The position numbers and the translations under genes are program-made. This document shows positions 8,160-17,430 of a stretch of 64,000 nucleotides of DNA, one piece after another (positions within the stretch are counted from its first letter, which is position 1; each line of letters opens with the position of its first letter). The stretch lies in assembly GCA_031363085.1 (NCBI GenBank), contig JANLTU010000004.1, positions 13,576 through 77,575 on the forward strand, written 5' to 3'. The notes under the pieces are model-generated. The model was given only the letters and a program-made list of their open reading frames with translations, did not search any database and was not told where the DNA came from. The DNA comes from UBA6921 sp031363085 (GTDB lineage: Bacteria > Pseudomonadota > Gammaproteobacteria > SG8-11).

Positions 8160-8963
8160 CTAACGCTCAGTGGCCAGGGCCACGCTGCCATGACCCGCTT
8201 TAACCATCGCGTCCAACCGCGCCTTGGCTTTCGGGTAGCCTTGTTGTGCGGCGCGCCGGAACCAGCTCATGGCCTCCAGGTCGTTTTTGTCAACACCGTT
8301 GCCGGCAGCGAACATTCTGCCCATATTAAACTGTGCTTCGGCCAAGCTTTGGTTCGCTGCTTGGCGATACCATTGCATCGCTTTGGCATAATTCTGCGCG
8401 ACGCCTGTGCCGGTTTCATACATTGAAGCCAGGGTGTTTTGTGAACGCGGGTCGCCTTTTTGCGCGAACACGTCCAGCTCGGCCGCCGCGATTCCGAACA
8501 GGTATTTGGCCTGCGCCGAATCTTTGGCAATGCCGCGACCTTGCTCAACCAGTTGGCCGAGGCGGTAGTACGACATCACTACCCCGCCGTGAGCGGATTT
8601 TGCATACCATTGATACATCGCCGCATCGTCGGCTGCGGCAGCCTCGCCGTTAAAATACATTTCCGCCAGATTGTATTGGGCCAACGCAATTCCGCCCTGC
8701 GCCGCTTTTTCAGTCCACTTCAGTGCGGCGGCGGCATCGCGCGGCACACCGATGCCTTCGCTGAACAGGCGCGCCAGCATATGTTCGGCGCCGACATCGC
8801 CAGTTTTGGCCGCATCCATGAAATAACGGCTGGCTAATGCATGTTCGCCGCTGGCGTAAGCGATCAAGCCGTCTTCATACAGATCGGCATGACAAGACCA
8901 CGACAGGCCGCCTAATATCAGGCCCAGCGCGATAGATTTACTGAAATGTTTGTTAGCACCCAT
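8160..8963 (-). CDS. Exported Sel1-repeat (TPR-like) protein
   Basis: 267 residues with a signal peptide of about 26 residues (SWSCHA / DLYEDG). At least five tandem Sel1-like repeats of about 36 residues follow; clear copies are AEHMLARLFSEGIGV, AQYNLAEMYFNGEAA, SQNTLASMYETGTGV and AQFNMGRMFAAGNGV. Such solenoids bind partner proteins and have no enzyme function themselves. GGGAGC lies before the ATG. It is a single gene between trkH and the inverted-repeat element. The partner and role are unknown. Confidence 0.8.
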   Translation of the reverse strand: MGANKHFSKSIALGLILGGLSWSCHADLYEDGLIAYASGEHALASRYFMDAAKTGDVGAEHMLARLFSEGIGVPRDAAAALKWTEKAAQGGIALAQYNLAEMYFNGEAAAADDAAMYQWYAKSAHGGVVMSYYRLGQLVEQGRGIAKDSAQAKYLFGIAAAELDVFAQKGDPRSQNTLASMYETGTGVAQNYAKAMQWYRQAANQSLAEAQFNMGRMFAAGNGVDKNDLEAMSWFRRAAQQGYPKAKARLDAMVKAGHGSVALATER

Positions 8964-9091
8964 GGTCGTAGCTCCCGTGATTCAACCCGTCGATGAATCC
9001 ACAGTAGCAAGACCAAATTTGCCTGAAAAATAATATCGGATACTTTTCTTATAGGATTTTTGCGAGCAGCAGCGCTCGAACATGCCACGCT

Positions 9092-10537
9092 TCAATTGCG
9101 CCAGAATGCCGGGGACAGCAGCACGATCAAGGCAAAAATTTCCAGACGACCGAGCAACATGGCGAAGATCAGCACCCACTTGCCGAACAGGCTCACCGGG
9201 GCGAAAGTGCTGCCCAGGTCATTCAACCCTGCGCCCATATTGTTCAGGCAGGCTGACACCGCCGACAGCGCCGTCACCGCATCCAGTCCGGTGGCCATCA
9301 TCACCAGGGTCAGCACGATTGCGCTGATGACGTACAGCGAGAAAAACCCCCAGATGGCGTCCACCACGTGGCCGGGTAACGCCTTGCCTGCCACCTTGAT
9401 CGGAAACACGCCGTGGGGATGCGCCAAGCGCCAGATCTCGCGCATGCCCTGTTTGTACAGCAACATCACGCGCATGATTTTCAGTCCGCCGGAAGTCGAT
9501 CCGGCACATCCACCCATGAAGGCGATCAACATCAGTAACACCGGCAGAAACAGAGGCCACTTGGAGAAATCGGCGTTGACGAATCCGGTCGTGGTCAATG
9601 TCGAGACCACGTTGAACGATCCGTAGCGCAGCGCCTGCCAGGCGTTTGGATAAACCGCCGTCCAGGTCAGCACGGCGGTGTACAGCAAGATCAATCCCAG
9701 CGTGATCATCAGAAACACACGCAACTCGCGATCTTCCAGATAACAGCGCAGCGAGCGTCCGCGCCAGGCAAGAAAATGCAGGCTGAAATTGATCGCACCC
9801 AGCAGCATGAACAGGCTGGCGATGGCTTCGATCAGCGGGCTTTCAAAAAATGCAAAGCTGGCGTCGTGGGTTGAAAACCCGGCGGTCGCAAGCACCGCAA
9901 AACTGTGGCCAACGGCGTCAAACAAACTCATGCCTGCGATCCAAAACGCCAACGCACAGGCGGCGCACAGCCCCACGTAGGTGTAAGAAAATGCGCGCGC
10001 GGTTTCGATGATGCGCGGCGTCAGCTTGCTGTCTTTCATCGGGCCGGGAGTTTCGGCGCGATACAGCGACATGCCACCCACGCCCAGCATCGGCAGGATC
10101 GCCACCGCCAACACCACGATGCCGATACCGCCGATGAAGGTAAGCTGCTGGCGGTAATACAGGATGGATTTGGGCAACTGGTCCAGCCCGCTGATGACGG
10201 TCGCCCCGGTGGTAGTGAATCCGGACACCGATTCGAATACGGCTTCAGTAAAGGGCAGGTGCGGATCGAACATGAACGGGATCGCGCCGAAAATACCCAG
10301 CACCGTCCAGAACATCACCACCACCACGAAGCCGTCACGCGTGCGTAGCTCGGTGCGCCGGTTGCGTACCGGCAGCCAGATGGTTGCGCCCAACAGCGAA
10401 AGACCGCTGAACGTGACCAGAAAATCCCACCATTGCGGCTCGGCATAAAACAGGGCCACCAGAAACGGCGGCAGCATAGTCACACTGTGCAGCATCAATA
10501 ACAAACCGAGGATGCGCTGGATAACGAGCAGTTGCAT
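9092..10537 (-). CDS. trkH: Trk potassium uptake channel subunit
   Basis: Integral membrane pore of the Trk K+ uptake system, 481 residues with about ten hydrophobic segments. Four selectivity-loop blocks can be seen: FESVSGFTTTGATV near 110, VLATAGFSTHD near 220, VVSTLTTTGFVNADF near 310 and AVSACLNNMGAGL near 430. It starts 26 bases after trkA on the same strand, so channel and regulator are made together. It is the last gene of the run def-fmt-rsmB-DUF4390-ntrYX-trkAH. Confidence 0.95.
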   Translation of the reverse strand: MQLLVIQRILGLLLMLHSVTMLPPFLVALFYAEPQWWDFLVTFSGLSLLGATIWLPVRNRRTELRTRDGFVVVVMFWTVLGIFGAIPFMFDPHLPFTEAVFESVSGFTTTGATVISGLDQLPKSILYYRQQLTFIGGIGIVVLAVAILPMLGVGGMSLYRAETPGPMKDSKLTPRIIETARAFSYTYVGLCAACALAFWIAGMSLFDAVGHSFAVLATAGFSTHDASFAFFESPLIEAIASLFMLLGAINFSLHFLAWRGRSLRCYLEDRELRVFLMITLGLILLYTAVLTWTAVYPNAWQALRYGSFNVVSTLTTTGFVNADFSKWPLFLPVLLMLIAFMGGCAGSTSGGLKIMRVMLLYKQGMREIWRLAHPHGVFPIKVAGKALPGHVVDAIWGFFSLYVISAIVLTLVMMATGLDAVTALSAVSACLNNMGAGLNDLGSTFAPVSLFGKWVLIFAMLLGRLEIFALIVLLSPAFWRN

Positions 10538-10563
10538 CGGTATTTATCCGGCGTCCGGCGGCG

Positions 10564-11937
10564 TCATAAGAAGGTCACCCCGACTTGAAACAGGCGCTCT
10601 ACTTCGCCGATACGCCGTTTGTCGACAAGGAATAAAATGATGTGGTCTCCTGCCTGGATCACGGTGTCGTGATGAGCAATGATCACGTCGTTGCCGCGCA
10701 CCACCGCGCCGATGCTTGCGCCCGACGGAAGTTTAATGTCTTGAATCGCGCGACCGACCACCTTGGACGAGCGCGCGTCGCCGTGCGCCACCGCCTCGAT
10801 CGCCTCGGCGGCACCCCGCCGCAGCGAATGCACGGCGGCGATGTCGCCGCGCCGGATATGCGCCAGCAGGGTGCCAATGGTGACTTGCTGCGGTGAGATG
10901 GCGATGTCGATAATGCCGCTCTCAACCAAATCGACATACGCGGCCCGGTTAATGAGTGCCATGACTTTACGAGAACCCAAGCGCTTGGCCAGCATCGACG
11001 ACAAGATGTTCGCTTCGTCGTCGTTGGTGACGGCGCAGAACACGTCCGTGTGCTCGATATTTTCTTCCAGCAACAAATCGCCGTCGGCGGCGTCGCCCAG
11101 CAGCACCACGGTTTTGTCGAGCTCCTTGGCAACCTGTTCGGTGCGCACCGCGTTGTGGTCGATGAGCTTGACTTGATAGTCGCGTTCGAGCGTGCGCGCC
11201 AAGCGCACGCCGATATTGCCGCCGCCGGCAATGACGATGCGCTTGTAGGGTTTGTCGAGCCGCCGCAGCTCGCCCATCACCGCGCGGATATTGTTTTTGG
11301 CGGCGACGAAAAACACTTCGTCGTCAGCTTCGATCTTGGTGTTGCCTTCGGGAATAATCGGCTTGCCACGCCGGAAGATCGCTGCGACGCGGGTCTCGAC
11401 ATTTGGCATGTGCTTGCGTAACTCGCGCAAATCGTTGCCCACCAGCGGCCCGCCGTAATACGCTTTCAACCCGACCAACTGCACCTTGCCGCCGGCGAAG
11501 TCCAACACCTGCAACGCACCGGGGTACTCGATCAGCCGCAGAATATAATCGGTGATCAACTGCTCGGGACTGATGATCATATCCACCGGAAAAGCCTCCG
11601 GTGTAAACAATTGGGTGTTGCGCAGGTAATCCACCGCACGCACGCGCGCGATCTTGGTCGGGGTATGAAACAAGGTGTAGGCGACCTGGCAGGCCACCAT
11701 GTTGATTTCGTCGCTGTTAGTCACGGCGATAATCATGTCGGCATCGTCGGCACCCGCGCGCGCCAGCACCTCAGGATGCGAGGCGTGACCATGCACCGTG
11801 CGCAAGTCCAGGCGGTCTTGCAGATCCTGCAATTTTTTAAGATCGGAATCGATCACGGTGATGTCGTTGGCTTCGTGCGCAAGGTTGGCCGCGACCGACG
11901 CACCTACCTGTCCCGCGCCAAGAATAATGATCTTCAT
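10564..11937 (-). CDS. trkA: Trk potassium uptake NAD-binding regulator
   Basis: Peripheral cytoplasmic subunit that binds NAD(H) and gates TrkH. It has 457 residues built as a duplicated RCK unit. The first Rossmann motif is IILGAGQVGASVAANL at residue 3 and the second is IVIAGGGNIGVRLARTL near 235. Each is followed by an RCK-C (TrkA-C) domain; the last ends in DHIILFLV. Its ATG overlaps the ntrX stop in an ATGA, so the potassium genes are translationally coupled to the NtrYX pair. Confidence 0.96.
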   Translation of the reverse strand: MKIIILGAGQVGASVAANLAHEANDITVIDSDLKKLQDLQDRLDLRTVHGHASHPEVLARAGADDADMIIAVTNSDEINMVACQVAYTLFHTPTKIARVRAVDYLRNTQLFTPEAFPVDMIISPEQLITDYILRLIEYPGALQVLDFAGGKVQLVGLKAYYGGPLVGNDLRELRKHMPNVETRVAAIFRRGKPIIPEGNTKIEADDEVFFVAAKNNIRAVMGELRRLDKPYKRIVIAGGGNIGVRLARTLERDYQVKLIDHNAVRTEQVAKELDKTVVLLGDAADGDLLLEENIEHTDVFCAVTNDDEANILSSMLAKRLGSRKVMALINRAAYVDLVESGIIDIAISPQQVTIGTLLAHIRRGDIAAVHSLRRGAAEAIEAVAHGDARSSKVVGRAIQDIKLPSGASIGAVVRGNDVIIAHHDTVIQAGDHIILFLVDKRRIGEVERLFQVGVTFL

Positions 11938-13301
11938 TCTTTGTATTCTTTGATTTGCTTGGTATCGATACCCAGGGCGCGGAATTTGCGATACAGATGG
12001 GTGCGCTCCATGCCGGCTTGTTTTGCGACCAAACCGACGTTGCCGCTGGCCTGTTTCAAATGATGTTCGAGATAGCTTTTCTCGAAGCGTTCGCGCGCTT
12101 CGCGCAGCGGCAGATCAAAGCCGTCGCTGGCCGCCACCATGGCCACGGCGGTCTGCTCGGCGATGGCGGTTTCCACCTCGTGGCTGCCAATCTGCGGCGT
12201 CGTGCCGAGCATCAACAGCCGGTGCACGAAATTGCGCAGCTCCAATACGTTGCCGGGCCACGGGTAATTGCGTAACCAGTTTTGCGCCGCCAAGCTGAAT
12301 TTTCGGTAAGGCAATTGTTCGCTGCCGACAAACATATCGGTGAAATGATTGAGCAAGTCGGGAATGTCTTCGACATGCTCGCGCAACGACGGCATGTTCA
12401 ACGCAATCTCCGCGAGACGGTAATACAATTCTTCACGGAATTTTCCGCTCGCAACCGCTTCTTTCAAGTTCACCCGCGTCGCGGCGATCAAGCGCACGTC
12501 GACCTCAATGCGCCGCGCGCCGCCCACGCGCTTGAAGGAGCGCGTCGTACACGCGTCCAGCAACTTCGCCTGACAGGCCAGATCGACATCGGCGACATCG
12601 TTTAAATACAAAATGCCGCCTTGCGCTTCCTCGAAACAACCGGTTTTGATTTCGCCGGCAGCCTCGCGGCCGAACAATATTTCTTCGGTGCGCGCGTTGT
12701 TGAGCTGGGCGACGGTGGCGACCACGAAGGGACGATCTTTACGCGCGCCGCATTGATGCATATAACGCGCAAGCGTCTCCTTGCCGCTGCCGGATTCGCC
12801 GCTGATCAACAACCACGCGTTGAATTCCGCCACGCGCCGCGCCTGGTCGCGCAGCCGCTGCATGACGATGCTGCGGCCGACCGGCTCGACCGCGATGCGC
12901 GGTAGCGCATAACGGGCGGGCTCCTTGCCCGACCGACCCTGCGCCAGAGCTTTTTGTACCGTCTGGAGCAGCTTGCCCAACGACAAGGGCTTCTCGATAA
13001 AATCAAATGCGCCCAGCCGGGTGGCCTCCACCGCCGACTCCACGGTGCCATGTCCTGACACCATCACCACCGGCGCGCGCAAACCGGCAGCGACCCATTC
13101 CTGCAACAAGGAAATGCCATCGATGTCGGGCATCCAGATATCCAGCAGCACCAGATCCGGCGCGTGCTCAAGCAACAAGCTGCGCGCGCTGGCACCGTCT
13201 TGCGCAATGCCGACGGCATAGCCTTCGTCTTCCAGAATGTCTTTCACCAACGCGCGAATATCCGGCTCGTCGTCGACCACCATAATGAAAGGCTTCATCA
13301 T
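11934..13301 (-). CDS. ntrX: NtrX-like response regulator with degenerate AAA+ domain
   Basis: 455 residues in the NtrC order. A receiver domain comes first (phospho-Asp in LVLLDIWMPDIDG near residue 55). A central AAA+ domain follows (Walker A GESGSGKE near 165), then a Fis-type helix-turn-helix (VGLVAKQAGMERTHLYRKF). The AAA+ domain is unusual. Where GAFTGA is expected the sequence reads FGREAAGEIKTGCFEEAQ, so the sigma-54 contact loop is missing. Walker B reads ILYLNDVAD in place of the usual LDE. It therefore probably does not activate sigma-54 transcription and may act as a DNA-binding repressor or sigma-70 activator. It lies 12 bases after ntrY, its likely kinase, and overlaps trkA. The ATG at 13298 is an equally good start. 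Confidence 0.9.
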   Translation of the reverse strand: MMKPFIMVVDDEPDIRALVKDILEDEGYAVGIAQDGASARSLLLEHAPDLVLLDIWMPDIDGISLLQEWVAAGLRAPVVMVSGHGTVESAVEATRLGAFDFIEKPLSLGKLLQTVQKALAQGRSGKEPARYALPRIAVEPVGRSIVMQRLRDQARRVAEFNAWLLISGESGSGKETLARYMHQCGARKDRPFVVATVAQLNNARTEEILFGREAAGEIKTGCFEEAQGGILYLNDVADVDLACQAKLLDACTTRSFKRVGGARRIEVDVRLIAATRVNLKEAVASGKFREELYYRLAEIALNMPSLREHVEDIPDLLNHFTDMFVGSEQLPYRKFSLAAQNWLRNYPWPGNVLELRNFVHRLLMLGTTPQIGSHEVETAIAEQTAVAMVAASDGFDLPLREARERFEKSYLEHHLKQASGNVGLVAKQAGMERTHLYRKFRALGIDTKQIKEYKE

Positions 13302-13313
13302 TTTTCCTTTGTC

Positions 13314-15539
13314 TTAGCCTGCGGCTTGCCGCAATTGCCCGGCGCCGGTCAGCTTCTGCGGCGTGACCACCGGCAAGCGAATGTAAATACCCGCCCCACC
13401 CTCGCCGCGATTCGCTGCCCACACCGTGCCGCCGTGCTCGTCGACGATTTTTTTGACGATCGCCAGGCCCAGGCCGGTGCCTTTGGGTTTGGTGGTCACA
13501 TACGGCTCGAACAAATTGGCCATGAGTTCTTGCGGAATGCCCGGGCCGGTGTCTTCCACACGCAATTCCACGCCCGGGGTCGGCGCGTCGTCCATCCAAC
13601 GGGTGCTGATCATGATACGCGCTTGCGTAAGATTCCTGGTGGCATCCATCGCGTTGCGCAATAAATTGTTCAACACTTGGCGTAAGCGTAGCGCGTCCGC
13701 TTCGACATTCGCCACGCGCGGATCCAAGTCCACCAGGAAGCGAGTTTCATAATCACCGACGCGATACAGGTCGAGCACTTCATTCACCAGCACATTCAAG
13801 TTCAGCGGCGCAGGCTCCATGCGCGGCATGCGCGCGTACTCGGAAAACGCCTTGACCATTTGTTTGAGCGCATCGACTTGCGCAATGATGGTATGCGTGG
13901 AGCGATCCAGCACTTCGGCGCCGGCGGCGTCTAGCGCACCCATCAATTTGTGGCGCATGCGTTCGGCGGAGAGCTGGATCGGCGTCAGCGGATTTTTGAT
14001 TTCGTGCGCGATACGACGCGCCACTTCGCGCCAAGCGGCGTCGCGCTCCGCTTGCAACAGCGCCGTGATGTCGTCAAACACCACCACGAATCCGCCCGGG
14101 GCCTGTAAATCAGTGTTCGGCAGACGGCGACCGCGCGAGAGCAACACGCGCCGGCCGCCCGGACCAAAAATGGTAGCCTCTTCATGCCACTCCTCGGCGC
14201 TGCCGCACAGGTGCGCATTCAGCGCGTAGCTGAACGATTCCAGATGCGCGATCTTGGCTTTAAAATCGTCCAGACTATGCGCGACGAGCACGCGCAAATC
14301 TGCGGAAAGAATTTCGGCCGCCGCTGCGTTAAAGGTGCGTAATGTCCGATGCCGGTCAAATGTCAAAACCCCCGACGACAAACTGCCCAGCACCGCTTTG
14401 AGATAAGCGCGCTCGCCTTCGGCTTCATTCTGGCTACGCTGTGCCTCGTCGCGCGCCAAGGCGATTTTTTCGGTCATGTCGTTGAACGATTCCACCAGCA
14501 CGCCCAACTCGTCGTGGGTTTGCGGCGTCAGGCGCTTGTCGTAGTTGCCCTCGGCGACCGCGCGCGTGCCCAGGGTCAACACCCGAATCGGTTCCACCAG
14601 GCGCTGTGCCGACACAAAGGCCGCCCACACCGCCGCCAACACGCTCAGCAGCAGCACCAGCGACAACGTCAGCGTGAAGCTGAATTTGAGCGGGCCGCGC
14701 AGGTAGGCCAGCTCTTGGTAGCGGGTGTAGGCATTTTGCACCGCGTCGGCAAGCTGACTCATGCGCTCCGAAATCGGGAACAGGGCCTGCAAAATGCGCG
14801 CTTCATGCACACTACCTGAGCGCGGCATATCCAGCACCACGCGCACATGCAGGCCGCTGCCGGCAACCGGATCCAGGCCCACATACAAGCGCCCGGTGCG
14901 CACCTGCATCAGCACCGATTCTTCGGGCCGTTCCGGCAGGAATTTTCCGGCTTCGCTGTTTGCGGTGGCCAACACCCGGCCGGCGCGGGTGAAGACGCTC
15001 AGTTCGGTGGCGCCACTTTCAGAACGTAATTCGCCTAAACGTACCGTCAATGCGTTACCCGACATATAGGCCAAACTGCGGGCGAGTTTTTCGGCGTATT
15101 TGGTCAACTCACGCATGCGCACGTCCAACGCGCTGCGACTCAGTTCGAGGGAAGAGCTGAGCGCCTGCTCAACGCGCACGTCAAACCAGCTATCGATGCC
15201 GTGATTGATAAAACGATACGAAACGTAATACACCATCGATACCGGCAAGATGGACAAGGCGACGAACATCGCGACCAGCCGCACGGTCAAGCGCGAGCCG
15301 GTGATGCCGCGTCGATATTGGCGCAACACGCGCTGCATGTTGACGCCGATCAGCGCTAACAGCGCCACCACAATTACCAGATTAATGACGAACAAGGTCG
15401 AATACAGCCGCGTGAAATGCTCGGCGTCTTCGATGGAATCGGACAACAGCAGCAACGCACCGACTACCAGCACCAACAACAAGGCCACCGGCAGAATTCC
15501 GAAGCGCAGTTGTTTGAACGCGGCGACGCGACGTTTCAT
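13314..15539 (-). CDS. ntrY: NtrY-like membrane sensor histidine kinase
   Basis: 741 residues. The N-terminus has two hydrophobic helices, then an extracytoplasmic domain (about 100-280). A third membrane segment follows, then a HAMP linker near 320-370 and a PAS-like domain near 385-490. The HisKA box is ARRIAHEIKNPLTPIQLS with His near residue 511. The HATPase domain carries NLLRNAMDAT, VEDTGPGIP and KGTGLGLAIVKKIVDEHGG. This is the standard NtrY layout, linked to nitrogen or redox control in other proteobacteria. The signal here is unknown. It is directly upstream of ntrX and downstream of the DUF4390 gene. Confidence 0.93.
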   Translation of the reverse strand: MKRRVAAFKQLRFGILPVALLLVLVVGALLLLSDSIEDAEHFTRLYSTLFVINLVIVVALLALIGVNMQRVLRQYRRGITGSRLTVRLVAMFVALSILPVSMVYYVSYRFINHGIDSWFDVRVEQALSSSLELSRSALDVRMRELTKYAEKLARSLAYMSGNALTVRLGELRSESGATELSVFTRAGRVLATANSEAGKFLPERPEESVLMQVRTGRLYVGLDPVAGSGLHVRVVLDMPRSGSVHEARILQALFPISERMSQLADAVQNAYTRYQELAYLRGPLKFSFTLTLSLVLLLSVLAAVWAAFVSAQRLVEPIRVLTLGTRAVAEGNYDKRLTPQTHDELGVLVESFNDMTEKIALARDEAQRSQNEAEGERAYLKAVLGSLSSGVLTFDRHRTLRTFNAAAAEILSADLRVLVAHSLDDFKAKIAHLESFSYALNAHLCGSAEEWHEEATIFGPGGRRVLLSRGRRLPNTDLQAPGGFVVVFDDITALLQAERDAAWREVARRIAHEIKNPLTPIQLSAERMRHKLMGALDAAGAEVLDRSTHTIIAQVDALKQMVKAFSEYARMPRMEPAPLNLNVLVNEVLDLYRVGDYETRFLVDLDPRVANVEADALRLRQVLNNLLRNAMDATRNLTQARIMISTRWMDDAPTPGVELRVEDTGPGIPQELMANLFEPYVTTKPKGTGLGLAIVKKIVDEHGGTVWAANRGEGGAGIYIRLPVVTPQKLTGAGQLRQAAG

Positions 15540-15548
15540 TGCGGATTC

Positions 15549-16133
15549 CTACAGGGGAAAGTTGTACCACTCGCTTTGCAGACGCCACTGCGGCAACACA
15601 TAGGCGTAGTAACGCAACGGCACCGGCAAACTGTCGAAGTTGATGCCGAATCGCACCCGCGCGGTGTATTGCGTGCTGCTCTCAAGCAGGCTCTTGTCGA
15701 GAATCGGCAAATCCGTAATAGCACCAAGGCTTGCCATAACATCGTCCAGGCCGGAAAAATATTCCTGCGCGGTGCTGTTGAGGTTGGTGACCAGATAGCG
15801 CTGTGACAGCGCGTGGTACTGCACGCGATATTGTTGATGCAAGGTGGCGATGGTTTCCGACCACAGGTAAAAAGCGTCGGGGCGCAACACTTCGATGTCC
15901 AGTTGCAAGGCCACCGCGATGCCGTTTTTCAGCGCATTTTCGACTTCCGGCGATAAGTGGGATTGTATGTTTGCGGTCAACCGATAGACATTGTCTTGCA
16001 ATTCACTTTTGGCGCTGAGCACGAAGAACCCGGCGGCCTGCACTGCACCGCACAGCAGCAACGCGCACAGCGACACGCACAGCGAGAGGGTACGCGAGCG
16101 GCGGTCAGCGCTGCTGTTTACGCAGAGTGGCAT
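15549..16133 (-). CDS. Exported DUF4390 protein
   Basis: 194 residues, with a signal peptide ending near residue 34 (CGAVQAA) and no other membrane segment. The body matches the DUF4390 pattern seen between rsmB and ntrY in many proteobacteria, including a conserved C-terminal LRYYAYVLPQWRLQSEWYNF. Function is unknown. I chose the ATG at 16133: it overlaps the rsmB end by 29 bases and puts the signal peptide at the N-terminus. The frame stays open further upstream inside rsmB, but that part has no family similarity. It ends ten bases before the ntrY start, which suggests it works with that sensor. Confidence 0.85.
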   Translation of the reverse strand: MPLCVNSSADRRSRTLSLCVSLCALLLCGAVQAAGFFVLSAKSELQDNVYRLTANIQSHLSPEVENALKNGIAVALQLDIEVLRPDAFYLWSETIATLHQQYRVQYHALSQRYLVTNLNSTAQEYFSGLDDVMASLGAITDLPILDKSLLESSTQYTARVRFGINFDSLPVPLRYYAYVLPQWRLQSEWYNFPL

Positions 16134-17406
16134 AATAAAAACCGTCCATATCGGCCTCACCCGGCAGGTTTTGGCGTCCAAAAGTACATCCATGACCCCA
16201 AGCGGCGGCAATGGGAATTTCCTGTCCGTTGGCATGCGCCGCCAGAAATTCCCGCACCCGCACTTCATTTTCGACGCGCAGCACCGAGCAGGTGGCGTAC
16301 ACCAGCATGCCACCGTCGCGCAGCAGCGGCCACAGCGCGTTGAGCAGGCGCGTCTGCTGTTCGATCAGGCCGGCCACATCGCTGGCACGGCGCAATACTT
16401 TGATGTCGGGATGGCGGCGAATCACGCCGGTCGCCGTACACGGCGCATCCAATAAAATACGGTCAAAAGTGCGGCCGTCCCACCAGTCCGCCACGGCCGC
16501 CGCATCCGCCACCACACAGGTGGCCTGCATGCCCAGCCGCTGTAAATTCTCGCGCACCCGCCGCATGCGCTGCGCATCACGATCAAGCGCGACCAACTCA
16601 CCCAGGGCCGGCTGCTGCTCCAAAATATGCGCGGATTTTCCTCCGGGCGCGGCACACGCATCCAACACGCGTTCGCCTGGCTGCGCATCCAGCAACCCCG
16701 CCGCAAGCTGTGCCGCAGCATCTTGCACCGACACCCAGCCGCGCGCAAATTCCGGCAAATTGACCACATCAACCGGCGTGTCCAACGTCAACGCCTGCGG
16801 CGCAAACTCGCTGCCGCGCGCCGGCAGGGATTGCTGTGCCAGTCGCGCGGCGTAATCGTCACGCGTGACCTGGCGCGGGTTCACGCGCAAGGTCAGCGGC
16901 GGACGCGCATTGTTGGCCTGCGCGAGTGCCTGCCAGTGTTCGGGCCAATCGCGCCTGAACAGCGCCAGCAACCAATCGGGATGCGCAAGCGCCGCGCTGG
17001 ACTTACCACAGGCACGCGCCAACAACGCCGGGTCGCGTTGATAACCGCGCAGCACCGCGTTGACCAGCCCTTTGGCCCACGACTTGCCCAGCTCGTCGAC
17101 CGCCGACACGCTCAGCGACACCGCCGCGTGCGGCGCCACGCGCAAGTGCATCAGTTGATACAGGCCCACCAGCAGCAGCGCAAACACATCGCCGTCTTTA
17201 CGTTTGAAGGGCTTGCGCAACAGCAACTGCGCCACGCCGTCGATTTGCGGATACCAGCGCAAGGTGCCGTAGCTCAACTCTTGCAACAGCGCGCGCTCGG
17301 ACGCGTCCGTCAGACGTTCGATGGCGTCGGGCAAGCTCTCCGCAAGCGAACGCCCTTCGCTCAGAGCTTGAAAAACAACAGTCGCGGCAAGCGCTCGGGT
17401 ATGCAT
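16105..17406 (-). CDS. rsmB: 16S rRNA m5C967 methyltransferase
   Basis: 433-residue cytoplasmic RNA methyltransferase. Residues 1-140 form the NusB-like RNA-binding domain. The SAM domain begins with DACAAPGGKSAHIL near 250. The catalytic loop DAPCTATGVIRRHPDIK near 325 and the second Cys in YATCSVLRVENE near 380 are both intact. It follows fmt by 24 bases on the same strand, the usual def-fmt-rsmB translation group. Confidence 0.96.
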   Translation of the reverse strand: MHTRALAATVVFQALSEGRSLAESLPDAIERLTDASERALLQELSYGTLRWYPQIDGVAQLLLRKPFKRKDGDVFALLLVGLYQLMHLRVAPHAAVSLSVSAVDELGKSWAKGLVNAVLRGYQRDPALLARACGKSSAALAHPDWLLALFRRDWPEHWQALAQANNARPPLTLRVNPRQVTRDDYAARLAQQSLPARGSEFAPQALTLDTPVDVVNLPEFARGWVSVQDAAAQLAAGLLDAQPGERVLDACAAPGGKSAHILEQQPALGELVALDRDAQRMRRVRENLQRLGMQATCVVADAAAVADWWDGRTFDRILLDAPCTATGVIRRHPDIKVLRRASDVAGLIEQQTRLLNALWPLLRDGGMLVYATCSVLRVENEVRVREFLAAHANGQEIPIAAAWGHGCTFGRQNLPGEADMDGFYYATLRKQQR

Positions 17407-17430
17407 GGTTCTATGCGGCTGAGGTGATTT

